A program made the position numbers and the translations under genes. The notes under the pieces are model-generated. The model did not search any database and had not been told where the DNA came from. It saw nothing but the letters and a program-made list of their open reading frames with translations. From Burkholderiales bacterium (lineage in GTDB: Bacteria; Pseudomonadota; Gammaproteobacteria; Burkholderiales; Burkholderiaceae_C): 55,214 nt of DNA. This document shows, one piece after another, positions 1-8,173 of this stretch; the stretch's first letter is position 1; every line of letters begins with the position of its first letter. The stretch is from the NCBI GenBank assembly GCA_947464185.1, contig CANHVY010000028.1:1-55214 (forward strand). Direction: 5' to 3'.

Positions 1-881
1 CGGTGGAACATATCGACCGGCGGCTGTTCGGGCAGGCTGCCACCTCGCGCAACAAGGTGGAATGGGGGGGTGCGCGGCAGGCCTGGGACGGCGAGGTCAG
101 CACCCACACCGGGCCGAAGCTGTACCGCTGGCTGGCAGGGGGCACGATCGAGCGACTGAAGACCGACACCGACGTGGTGCTCACTCAGCGGCTGCGGGCA
201 GGTCGCGTACAGGACTCGCCCCGGATCGAGCGCTTCCAGTTCCTCGAAGTGGACCGCTCAGCACGCAAGACCGACAGCGAGGACCGCTCCTCCGTTGCCG
301 TGTCCGCCAACCACCACTGGGCCTGGCGCGACGTGGACAACCCCGTGCTGCCCACGCGGGGCCTGACGGCCAGCCTGCAAACCGGCGTGGGTCAGGCCTG
401 GGACAGCACGGGGCTGAACGGCGGCTTCGGGCGGGCGTGGGCTCGGGTCACGGGCTACCTGCCACTCGGCGCAAAGTGGTACGCACAGGCCCGGCTGGAG
501 GTGGGCCAGGTGCTTGCACCGACGGGCCTGGACGTGCCCGACACCCTGCGCTTTCGGGCCGGGGGAGACGACTCGGTGCGCGGCTATGCCTACCGGTCTC
601 TGGGCCCTTCCAGCGGCGGCACGGTGGACAGCGGCAAGGTCATCCTGACCACCAGCGTGGAACTGGCGCGTCCGCTGAGCGACGGGCTGCCGCAGTTCTG
701 GGGCGCCGTGTTCGTCGATGCAGGCCAGGCGGCGAACCAGTTCAGCGACCTTCGCCCGGTGGTCGGCGCCGGCGTCGGTCTGCGCTGGCGCAGCCCCGTC
801 GGTCCACTGAAACTCGATTGGGCCTACGGCGAGGCCGTGCGCAAGTCACGCCTGCACTTCAGCGTGGGCATCTCGTTCTGA
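1..881 (+). CDS. tamA: TamA-like Omp85-family outer-membrane protein, C-terminal part
   Basis: The 5' end lies outside the window; the first complete codon in frame is at base 3 and 292 residues are visible. The visible part is a beta-barrel segment of alternating polar and apolar strands. It contains the Omp85 loop-6 motif VRGY inside RAGGDDSVRGYAYRSLGP (about visible residues 185-202) and ends in Phe, as outer-membrane barrels recognised by the Bam machinery do. TamA is the outer-membrane half of the TamA-TamB translocation and assembly module. The short GGDxxVRGYxYxSLGP form resembles TamA more than BamA, but with the POTRA domains out of view a related Omp85 protein cannot be excluded. 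The next gene (from 935) is convergent, so any tamB partner is not on this side. Confidence 0.72.
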   Translation, partial: VEHIDRRLFGQAATSRNKVEWGGARQAWDGEVSTHTGPKLYRWLAGGTIERLKTDTDVVLTQRLRAGRVQDSPRIERFQFLEVDRSARKTDSEDRSSVAVSANHHWAWRDVDNPVLPTRGLTASLQTGVGQAWDSTGLNGGFGRAWARVTGYLPLGAKWYAQARLEVGQVLAPTGLDVPDTLRFRAGGDDSVRGYAYRSLGPSSGGTVDSGKVILTTSVELARPLSDGLPQFWGAVFVDAGQAANQFSDLRPVVGAGVGLRWRSPVGPLKLDWAYGEAVRKSRLHFSVGISF

Positions 882-934
882 AGGCGGCGCTGTCCTGGTG
901 CTGACGGGCACCGCAGTGCGCCGGGTCTGGGTGA

Positions 935-1633
935 TCAGCGCGCGGGGCGCTCAGCGTACGGGGTCACCTGGGTGGCTTCTATGCGGTAGCCTGACATGCC
1001 CATGTAAGAGTCGGTACGCGTTCCGGTGAGCACACCGGTGACCCAGACGGTGTCCATGGATCGCAGGCCCTTGGCCGGGGTCTTGGGCAAGACATGAACG
1101 ATCTGGTTGGCCGGTGGTGGCGGGCTGTGGATGCAGGCCCCGAAGTAGGGCACGAGCAGGAACTCCTTGAGGCCGTCCTTGGTCTCCTCCAGCGGCACCA
1201 GATAGCCCGGCAGACGCACCGTTTGACCCACCACGGCGGGGTTGATGGGCGCGTTGTCCCAGACCTCGCGCAGCTTGGCCAGCGCGGCGATGGCACGCGG
1301 ATCGGCATCGCTGAGGATGGACAGGTTCAGGCCCTTGAGGTCCTTCATCGGGTCCCAATCCGCGGGCACCAGCGCTTCCCATCCGATGGTCCGCGGGGCT
1401 GTGGCGGGCGGCGAGGGCGACCCCGACCTGGCAGCGCCCGCGCTGCCGGATGCCGTGGGGGGGTTGGAGGCGTTCGCGGCGTTCGGAGTATTCGGAGCAA
1501 TGGGCTTGGCCATCGTCGGCACACCCGGCACCGGCTGAGCACCCAGCGGGCCCTGGTGCACCCAGCACGCCATCAGGAGGGCCAGGGCCCGGACGGGAAG
1601 CTTGAAGCGGTGCAGGCAGGGGCTGGAGGACAT
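935..1633 (-). CDS. DUF3299-containing exported protein
   Basis: 232 residues. A hydrophobic N-terminus (about residues 12-32) looks like a signal peptide, followed by a low-complexity Ala/Pro/Ser/Asn stretch (about 40-80) and then a compact domain. The hallmark is FGACIHSPPPPANQ (about 164-177), typical of DUF3299, with a conserved Cys at about 167; this is probably a periplasmic domain of unknown biochemistry. The gene is last in a minus-strand run behind an ABC permease and ATPase (37-bp gap to the permease), so it is probably a periplasmic accessory of that transporter. I recall DUF3299 proteins beside zinc-related ABC cassettes in other proteobacteria, but nothing here proves a metal substrate. 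Confidence 0.75.
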   Translation of the reverse strand: MSSSPCLHRFKLPVRALALLMACWVHQGPLGAQPVPGVPTMAKPIAPNTPNAANASNPPTASGSAGAARSGSPSPPATAPRTIGWEALVPADWDPMKDLKGLNLSILSDADPRAIAALAKLREVWDNAPINPAVVGQTVRLPGYLVPLEETKDGLKEFLLVPYFGACIHSPPPPANQIVHVLPKTPAKGLRSMDTVWVTGVLTGTRTDSYMGMSGYRIEATQVTPYAERPAR

Positions 1634-1670
1634 GTCAGCTCAAGGAGAGAAACAGGGGGCAGAGAAGCCT

Positions 1671-2945
1671 TCACAGGCGGGGCGACAGACCGTCCGCCAG
1701 TGACAGGCGGTAGGCACGCCAGGCCGGCAACAGGCTGGCGAGCATACCCGCGGCCAGCACGGCCAACAGCACCCCCCATTGGGTCAAGGCGGGCGCGCCC
1801 ATTTGCAGAAAGATGCCCAGACGCTGCTGCATCAGCGGACCCGCCAGGGCCTGGGCGGTCACCGCCAACAGCACCCCCAGCACGACCCCCGCGGAGGTCA
1901 CGACGGCACCTTCCAGCACCAGCAACCAGAGCACGTCGCGCGGACCCGCGCCCACCGCGCGCAGCACCGCCAACTCCCTTCGGCGTTCGTTCAGGCCGGC
2001 CAGGACCGTGGCCACCAGCCCTGCCAGGCTGACCACGGCCACCAGCGCCGACACCAGCTGCAGGGCCCGCTCACCCAGGCCAACAGCGTCCCACAGTTCG
2101 TCGAGGGCCACGCCCGGCAGCACACCCAGCAGCGGCTCTCCTTCGTACCCGGCCACGAAGCGCTGCACATTGAACACCGCGGCCCGGCTCTTCAGGCCCA
2201 CCAAGGCGGCCGTCACCTGCTTGGGTTCCAGGTCGAACTTGCGCGCATCCTCGGCGGAGATGCGCAACCCCGGCATCGGGGCGCCGCCCACCCAATCCAG
2301 GTGCAGCGCCTCCAGGGCCTGCAGGCTCACATGCACGGTGCGGTCCACCGGCGTGCCGGTGCGCTGCAGGATGCCGGCGATCACGAAAGCCTTGTCGGCA
2401 TGCTCGGTGCCCGCAGCCCCGCCCATGCCATGGGCCAGCGTGATGCGGTCGCCCAGGCGGTGGCCGAACCGCTGCGCCACCTCCGCGCCCAGCACCGCCT
2501 CGTACAGGCCGTCAAGCGTCCCGCTGAAGGGACGGCCCGCCTCCAGGGCCAAGGGCTGCCGGTCACCATAGGCGAAGTGCTGGAAGTAACCCGTGGTGGT
2601 GCCCATGACCGGGAACCCGCGGTACGAGTCACCCAGCGCGATGGGCACCGTCCACGCCACGGCCCGGTGGGTGGACACCGCGCGCACGCTGTCCATGGAA
2701 ATGCTGTTGGTGGCCCCGCCCACGCGAAACACGGCATACAGCATCAACTGCACCGGCCCGCTGCGGGCGCCCACGATGAGGTCGGTGCCGCTGACGGCAT
2801 TTGAAAAACTGCTGCGCAGGTCGCGCCGCAAGCCTTCGAGCGCCCAGAGCAGGGCTGTGGCAAGCGCGATCGAAGCCAGCACCAGGGCGAGGGTGCCACG
2901 GCGGTTCCAGGCACTTCGCGTGGCCAGGCGAAGGAGAAAGGTCAT
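1671..2945 (-). CDS. FtsX/MacB-type ABC transporter permease
   Basis: 424 residues. One N-terminal membrane segment (about 18-36) is followed by a large periplasmic MacB_PCD-like domain (about 40-280) and three C-terminal membrane segments (about 290-315, 338-362, 385-405). A cytoplasmic stretch NERRRELAVLRAVGAGPRDV is typical of the FtsX fold. Such permeases with a LolD-like ATPase act as mechanotransmission or lipoprotein-export machines rather than ordinary importers. Its start overlaps the stop of the ATPase gene upstream by four bases (ATGA), so the two are translationally coupled. The substrate cannot be read from sequence; the DUF3299 neighbour is the only clue. Confidence 0.85.
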   Translation of the reverse strand: MTFLLRLATRSAWNRRGTLALVLASIALATALLWALEGLRRDLRSSFSNAVSGTDLIVGARSGPVQLMLYAVFRVGGATNSISMDSVRAVSTHRAVAWTVPIALGDSYRGFPVMGTTTGYFQHFAYGDRQPLALEAGRPFSGTLDGLYEAVLGAEVAQRFGHRLGDRITLAHGMGGAAGTEHADKAFVIAGILQRTGTPVDRTVHVSLQALEALHLDWVGGAPMPGLRISAEDARKFDLEPKQVTAALVGLKSRAAVFNVQRFVAGYEGEPLLGVLPGVALDELWDAVGLGERALQLVSALVAVVSLAGLVATVLAGLNERRRELAVLRAVGAGPRDVLWLLVLEGAVVTSAGVVLGVLLAVTAQALAGPLMQQRLGIFLQMGAPALTQWGVLLAVLAAGMLASLLPAWRAYRLSLADGLSPRL

Positions 2946-3691
2946 GGCACAGACACCTTCTCGGGCCGCAGTGGCGGCAGGGGCTGCAGGGACCGATCCG
3001 GCTGCAAGTCCTGCAAGGCCCGCAACGACAGGCGCTCATCGAAGTGGGCTGCGAGCCGCTCGTCATGGCTGACGAACACCAGGGTGCTGCCGCCCTCACG
3101 ACATTCGCCCATCAGCAGGGCCATGAAGGCTTCCCTCAGGGGTTCATCCAGGGCGGAGGTGGGCTCGTCCGCGATCACCAATGCCGGGCGGCCGATCAAC
3201 GCGCGGGCCGCCGCCACGCGCTGCTGCTGGCCAATGGACAGGGTGCCGGCGCTGCGCTGCCAGAGCTCGGAGGGCAACTCCATGCGCTGCAGCAGCCGTC
3301 GCGCTTCGTCCTGCGCAGAGCCCGCGCATCGCTCGGCGCGCGCGGGCGACAGCCGACAAGGCAACAGCACGTTGTCCAGGCACGACAGGTACGACAGCAG
3401 GTTGAACTGCTGGAAGATGACCCCCACGAGTTGCGCCCTGCGGCGGTCGCGACGGCCGGGCGGCAGGCAGGCCCAGTCCTGGCCGAGGAACTCCACGCGG
3501 CCCTGACGGGGCAGCAAGACCCCCGCCATCAGACCCAGCAGCGTGCTCTTGCCGCAGCCGCTGGGGCCGTGCAGGAAATAGCTGCGCCCGGCGCGCAAGT
3601 CCAGCGCGGGCAGGTTCAGCACATCGGCAGAAGGACCGGGCCAGGCGTAGCGCAGGTCGCGGATCTGCAGCAGTTCGGGAGGCTGGGACAT
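2942..3691 (-). CDS. LolD/MacB-type ABC transporter ATPase
   Basis: 249 residues from ATG 3691, chosen because homology-like sequence begins at MSQPPELLQIRDLRYAWPG; the frame stays open to 3889 but that extension reads as noise. Walker A is [10 protein letters not shown] (41-50), the ABC signature is LSIGQQQRVAAARAL, and Walker B is LVIADEPTSALD followed by a switch His in FVSHD. The signature has SIGQ rather than SGGQ, as in many LolD/MacB relatives. It pairs with the overlapping permease gene. It lies 151 bp downstream of urtE on the same strand, but two stable hairpins in the gap argue for a separate transcript. Confidence 0.85.
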   Translation of the reverse strand: MSQPPELLQIRDLRYAWPGPSADVLNLPALDLRAGRSYFLHGPSGCGKSTLLGLMAGVLLPRQGRVEFLGQDWACLPPGRRDRRRAQLVGVIFQQFNLLSYLSCLDNVLLPCRLSPARAERCAGSAQDEARRLLQRMELPSELWQRSAGTLSIGQQQRVAAARALIGRPALVIADEPTSALDEPLREAFMALLMGECREGGSTLVFVSHDERLAAHFDERLSLRALQDLQPDRSLQPLPPLRPEKVSVP

Positions 3692-3768
3692 CAGGCCAGG
3701 CAGAAGGCGGAAGCGGGCCCCGCATTGTGGACGGGCCCCCTGCGCCCCACGTGGCGTGGGGACCACCC

Positions 3769-3821
3769 GGGTCGGGGCGCCAAAGGCGCTGGTGCCGACC
3801 CCGCAGAGCGCAGGGCTCTGC
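3769..3821 (-). other. tandem inverted repeats between urtE and the ABC cassette
   Basis: Two hairpins sit back to back. In the first, GGGTCGG (3769-3775) pairs with CCGACCC (3795-3801), with an inner GCGCC/GGCGC stem around AAA. In the second, GCAGAGC (3803-3809) pairs with GCTCTGC (3815-3821). Neither is followed by a U-run on the minus strand, so they are not classic intrinsic terminators. They could protect the 3' end of the urt transcript or mark a Rho-dependent end. Confidence 0.4.
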
Positions 3822-3842
3822 GCGGTCTGTTGGCCTTCCCGT

Positions 3843-4535
3843 TCAAATCGACATGCGCTGGCGCACGCCGTCGGCTTCCATGTCGGCACCGCGGCCGCTG
3901 GCCACGATCTGGCCCCGCTCCATCACCAGGTACTGGTCGGCCAGACCTGCAGCGAAGTCGTAGTACTGCTCCACCAGCACGATGGCCATGGTTTTGCGGT
4001 CGGCCAGCATGCGGATGACGCGGCCGATGTCCTTGATGATGCTGGGCTGGATGCCCTCGGTGGGCTCGTCCAGCATCAGCAGCTTCGGGCCGGCGGCCAG
4101 CGCCCGGGCGATGGCCAGTTGCTGCTGCTGCCCACCCGAGAGGTCGCCTCCCCGGCGGTGCAGCATCTGCTTCAGCACGGGAAAGAGTTCGAACAACTCC
4201 GGCGGAATGGCCGTGCCACCCGGCCGGGTGGCCAGACCCATGCGCAGGTTGTCCTCCACGGTCAGGCGCCCGAAGATCTCCCGCCCCTGGGGCACGTAGC
4301 CCACGCCAGCACGGACCCGCTCGTAGGGCGCCGCCCGGGTGATGTCACGTCCGTCGAGCGTGACCGAGCCCGTCTTCACGGGCACCACGCCCATCAGGCT
4401 CCTCAGCAAGGTGGTCTTGCCCACGCCGTTGCGGCCCAGCACCACCGTCACCTCGCCAATGCGGGCCTGAAAGCCCAGGTCGCGCAGAATGTGGCTGCCG
4501 CCGTAGAACTGGTTCAGACCTTGGACTTCAAGCAT
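3843..4535 (-). CDS. urtE: urea ABC transporter ATP-binding subunit UrtE
   Basis: 230 residues from ATG 4535 (MLEVQGLNQFYGGSHIL); the open frame upstream of it is UrtD read in another frame. Walker A is GRNGVGKTT (about 34-42), the signature LSGGQQQQLAIARAL, and Walker B LLMLDEPTEGIQ. The DEPTEGIQPSII stretch is characteristic of LivF/UrtE-type ATPases. UrtE and UrtD form the nucleotide-binding pair of the high-affinity urea importer at the inner membrane. It is the last gene of urtABCDE, 11 bp after urtD. Confidence 0.93.
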   Translation of the reverse strand: MLEVQGLNQFYGGSHILRDLGFQARIGEVTVVLGRNGVGKTTLLRSLMGVVPVKTGSVTLDGRDITRAAPYERVRAGVGYVPQGREIFGRLTVEDNLRMGLATRPGGTAIPPELFELFPVLKQMLHRRGGDLSGGQQQQLAIARALAAGPKLLMLDEPTEGIQPSIIKDIGRVIRMLADRKTMAIVLVEQYYDFAAGLADQYLVMERGQIVASGRGADMEADGVRQRMSI

Positions 4536-4546
4536 GGTCGGCGTCT

Positions 4547-5434
4547 TCAGCGGCCAAGGTAGACCTCGACCACTCTTTCGTTGTTCTGCACATCGGACAG
4601 CAGGCCTTCGGCCAGCACGCTGCCCTCGTGCAGCACGGTCACCTTCTTGCGGCCCTGCGTGAGCTGGTCGACAAAGTGCATGTCGTGCTCCACCACCACC
4701 AGCGAGTGCCGGCCTTCCAGGGACAGGAAGAGCTCGGCCGTGCGCTCGGTTTCCTCGTCGGTCATGCCGGCCACGGGTTCGTCCAGGAGCAGGAGCTTGG
4801 GGTCCTGCACCAGCAGCATGCCGATCTCCAGCCATTGCTTCTGGCCGTGACTGAGCAGACCGGCCTCGCGTCGGGCCTCGTCCTTCAGGTGGATCAGGTT
4901 CAGCGCCTCGTCGATGCGGTCCTGCTGCGCGCTGCTGAGCCGGTGGAACAGAGCCGCGCGCACGCGCCGGTCGGCCTTGAGCGCCAGTTCCAGGTTCTCG
5001 AAGACCGAAAGTGGCTCGTAGACCGTGGGCTTCTGGAACTTGCGACCGATGCCGATCTGCGCGATCTCCGCCTCCTTCAGCCGCAACAGGTCGATGGTGG
5101 AGCCGAAGAAGGCACTGCCCGCGTCAGGCCGCGTCTTGCCGGTGATGCAGTCCATCATCGTCGTCTTACCCGCCCCGTTGGGGCCGATGATGCAGCGCAG
5201 CTCGCCCACATCCACCGTCAGAGACAGGGCGTTGAGCGCCCTGAAGCCATCGAAGCTCACGGTGATGTCTTCAAGATAGAGGGCCACGCCCTGGGTGAAG
5301 TCGGGCTCACCGAGCTTGGCGATGCGTCCGTAGCCGGCACTGCGGCCGCCGGACTCGGTGCTGCGGGCCTCGGCGCTGCGGCCGGCGTGCACCTCGCGGC
5401 GCCGCGCGCCTTCTTCCATCAGGTCGGGAGTCAC
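4547..5434 (-). CDS. urtD: urea ABC transporter ATP-binding subunit UrtD
   Basis: 295 residues. Walker A is GPNGAGKTT (about 84-92), the signature LSHGQKQWLEIGMLL with the SHGQKQWLE form typical of UrtD, and Walker B LLLLDEPVAGMTDEETE. The first 45 or so residues are Arg/Ala/Gly-rich and extra compared with the usual length of about 250, so a start nearer the core is possible. However, ATG 5434 overlaps the urtC stop in an ATGA arrangement, which supports it. It works with UrtE on the UrtBC membrane channel. Confidence 0.93.
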   Translation of the reverse strand: MTPDLMEEGARRREVHAGRSAEARSTESGGRSAGYGRIAKLGEPDFTQGVALYLEDITVSFDGFRALNALSLTVDVGELRCIIGPNGAGKTTMMDCITGKTRPDAGSAFFGSTIDLLRLKEAEIAQIGIGRKFQKPTVYEPLSVFENLELALKADRRVRAALFHRLSSAQQDRIDEALNLIHLKDEARREAGLLSHGQKQWLEIGMLLVQDPKLLLLDEPVAGMTDEETERTAELFLSLEGRHSLVVVEHDMHFVDQLTQGRKKVTVLHEGSVLAEGLLSDVQNNERVVEVYLGR

Positions 5435-6567
5435 TTGCGGGCCTCCGGTTTGCGCCGCAGCAGTCCGCTGAGGCTGCCGGGGTTGCGCAACAGGCCGGTG
5501 ATTCCCCCAAGGCTGCGCAGCAAGCCGATGATGCCGTTCGGCAGGAACAGCGTCACCGCGATGAACAAGGCGCCCAGGAAGTACAGCCAGAACTCGGGGA
5601 AAGCCACGGTGAACCAGCTCTTGGCACCGTTGACGAAGAACGCGCCGATGATGGGGCCGATCAAGGTGCCTCGCCCGCCCACTGCCGCCCAGATCGCCAT
5701 CTCGATGCTGGCCGCCGGACTCATCTCACCGGGATTGATGATGCCCACCTGCGGCACGTACAGGGCGCCGGCCACGGCGCACATCACCGCAGACAAGGTC
5801 CAGATGCTGAGCTTGTAGGCCACCGGGTCGTAGCCCGTGAACATGACACGGCTCTCCGCGTCGCGGATGGCCTGCAACACGCGGCCGTACTTGCTGTGCA
5901 CGATGGCCCGGCTCATGACGAAGAAGCCGATGAGCACCACGCCACTGAGCACGCACAGGAACACGCGCATCGCCTGGTCGATGGGGATGTCCAGGATGCG
6001 CTTGAAGTCGGTGAAGCCGTTGTTGCCGCCAAAGCCCGTTTCGTTGCGGAAGAACAGCAGCATGGCGGCAAAGGTGAGCGCCTGCGTGATGATGGAGAAG
6101 TACACGCCCTTGATGCGCGAACGGAAGGCAAACCACCCGAACACGAGGGCCAGCAGGCCGGGCACGGCCACCACCAGCAGCATCTGCGCGACAAAGCTGT
6201 CGCTCCAGGCCCAGTGCCACGGAAATTCCTTCCAGTTCAGGAACACCATGAAGTCGGGCATGTCGCTCTTGTACTGGCCGTCGCGGCCGATCTGCCGCAT
6301 GAGGTACATGCCCATGCCGTACCCGCCCAGCGCAAAGAACAGCCCGTGCCCCAGGCTCAGGATGCCGGTGTAGCCCCAGATCAGGTCGATGGCCAGGGCA
6401 CAGATGGCGTAGCACAGGATCTTGCCCACCAGGCTCACATAGAAATCACTGAGGTGCCACGTGCTGCCCGCGGGCACCGCCAGGTTCAGCAAGGGCACCA
6501 GCACGGCCACCACCACCAGGGCGCTCAGCACGCCGGTCCAGCCACGCACACCGAGTTGTGTGGTCAT
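5431..6567 (-). CDS. urtC: urea ABC transporter permease UrtC
   Basis: 378 residues from ATG 6567 (MTTQLGVRGWTGVLSAL); this ATG overlaps the urtB stop by four bases. It is a LivM-type permease with about ten hydrophobic segments. Conserved stretches include DLIWGYTGILSLGHG early and WAAVGGRGTLIGPIIGAF late, both standard in branched-chain amino acid/urea permeases. The C-terminal tail (from about 350) is Arg/Leu/Gly-rich. It forms the membrane channel together with UrtB. Confidence 0.93.
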   Translation of the reverse strand: MTTQLGVRGWTGVLSALVVVAVLVPLLNLAVPAGSTWHLSDFYVSLVGKILCYAICALAIDLIWGYTGILSLGHGLFFALGGYGMGMYLMRQIGRDGQYKSDMPDFMVFLNWKEFPWHWAWSDSFVAQMLLVVAVPGLLALVFGWFAFRSRIKGVYFSIITQALTFAAMLLFFRNETGFGGNNGFTDFKRILDIPIDQAMRVFLCVLSGVVLIGFFVMSRAIVHSKYGRVLQAIRDAESRVMFTGYDPVAYKLSIWTLSAVMCAVAGALYVPQVGIINPGEMSPAASIEMAIWAAVGGRGTLIGPIIGAFFVNGAKSWFTVAFPEFWLYFLGALFIAVTLFLPNGIIGLLRSLGGITGLLRNPGSLSGLLRRKPEARK

Positions 6568-8153
6568 GCCTCGGCGCTCCTGCCCTTGAGGGCGAACAGG
6601 CCTTGCGGTCGCTTCTGGATGAAGACCACGATCAGCACCAGCACCATGATCTTGGCCAGCACCGCCCCCTGCCAGCCTTCCAGCAGCTTGCCCAGCACCC
6701 CCAGGCCCAGTGCGGCGTAGACCGTACCGGCCAGCTGACCCACGCCCCCCAGCACCACGACCATGAAGCTGTCGACGATGTAGCCCTGGCCCAGGTCCGG
6801 GCCCACGTTGCCCACCTGGCTCAGTGCACAGCCGGCCAGGCCGGCGATGCCCGCGCCGAGTGCGAAGGCGTAGGTGTCCACGCGCGCCGTGTTCACGCCC
6901 ATGCACGCGGCCATGCGGCGGTTCTGCGTGACACCCCGCACGAACAGTCCCAGCCGCGTGCGACTGATCAGCAGTGCCACGCCCAGCAGCACCATCGCGG
7001 CAAACACCAGGATCGCGATGCGGTTGTAGGGCAAGGTCAGGTTGGGCAGCACCTGCACGCCGCCCGACAGCCAGGAAGGGTTCTCCACGGCGACGTTCTG
7101 CGCCCCAAAAAACGAGCGCACGGCCTGCATGAGGATGAGGCTGATGCCCCAGGTGGCCAGCAGGGTTTCGAGTGGACGCCCGTACAGCCAGCGGATCACG
7201 CTGCGCTCGAGACCGGCGCCCACCAGCGCCGCGCTGAGGAAGGCCACCGGGATGGCCGCCAGCACATACCAATCAAAGGCCCCGGGCAGGTAGGCCCTGA
7301 AGAGGTTCTGCACCACGAAGGTGGCGTAGGCCCCGATCATCATGAGCTCGCCGTGCGCCATGTTGATCACGCCCATCAGGCCGTAGGTGATGGCCAGGCC
7401 CAACGCCACCAGCAGGAGGATCGAGCCCAGGCTGGCGCCCGTGAAGAGCACACCCAGTCGCTCACCCCAGGCCAGGCGCGATTGCACCTTGTCCAGCGAA
7501 GCCTGCAGGGCCGCCTTGACAGCCGCGTCGCCTTCTTGCGCCAGTTGCTCCATCAACAAGGAACGCACGGCAGGATCCTGACTGCTGGCCAGCAGCTCGG
7601 CGGCAGCCAGACGCCGGGCTGCGTCCGCTGAGCCGATCAAGGCCTTGGCCTTGAGCATGGCCAGATCGGCCTTCAGGCGTTCATCGGTCTCGGCGGCCGC
7701 GGCATGCTCCAGCAGGGGAACCAGACCTTCGTCGATCACATCGCGCAGGTCCGCCATGGCCTTGGCGCGAACCTCCCGGTCAGGCGAGCCCAACCGGAAA
7801 GCGGCCAGGGCGCCCTCGAGCGCCTGGCGCATGCGGTTGTTGTTCACCACCTCCTCCGCCCCCTCGGGCAGCGGGGCGGTGGCACCGCTGCCCACCAGGG
7901 TGCTGGCAGCGCCACGCACCAGGTAGACCTTGCTGCCAGCCACACGCACCTCGTCGGCCAGCAGCGCCTCCACGTAGGCGGCGAGTTGCGGGTCTCGTGC
8001 GGTCACGCGTTCGTTCAAGGCAGCGATGCGCGCATCGCTGTCGCCCCGGGCGATGGCCAAGGCCTGCTCGGGGCTGAGGGCGCGGGCAGCCATGCTGCAG
8101 GCCATCAGGCCCAGCAGCACGACCACCCGCCACAAGGTGGCCGCAGAACTCAC
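6564..8153 (-). CDS. urtB: urea ABC transporter permease UrtB
   Basis: 529 residues from a GTG at 8153; no in-frame ATG lies closer to the urtA stop. The N-terminus has a hydrophobic signal-like segment, then about 200 residues of Ala-rich helical repeats, which is normal for UrtB and absent from LivH. From about residue 235 the LivH-type permease core follows, with INMAHGELMMIGAYAT and GGVGQLAGTVYAALGLG. It lies 20 bp after urtA and overlaps urtC. The GTG start is the least certain point. Confidence 0.92.
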   Translation of the reverse strand: MSSAATLWRVVVLLGLMACSMAARALSPEQALAIARGDSDARIAALNERVTARDPQLAAYVEALLADEVRVAGSKVYLVRGAASTLVGSGATAPLPEGAEEVVNNNRMRQALEGALAAFRLGSPDREVRAKAMADLRDVIDEGLVPLLEHAAAAETDERLKADLAMLKAKALIGSADAARRLAAAELLASSQDPAVRSLLMEQLAQEGDAAVKAALQASLDKVQSRLAWGERLGVLFTGASLGSILLLVALGLAITYGLMGVINMAHGELMMIGAYATFVVQNLFRAYLPGAFDWYVLAAIPVAFLSAALVGAGLERSVIRWLYGRPLETLLATWGISLILMQAVRSFFGAQNVAVENPSWLSGGVQVLPNLTLPYNRIAILVFAAMVLLGVALLISRTRLGLFVRGVTQNRRMAACMGVNTARVDTYAFALGAGIAGLAGCALSQVGNVGPDLGQGYIVDSFMVVVLGGVGQLAGTVYAALGLGVLGKLLEGWQGAVLAKIMVLVLIVVFIQKRPQGLFALKGRSAEA

Positions 8154-8173
8154 TTGGCATCAGACCCGCGAGA

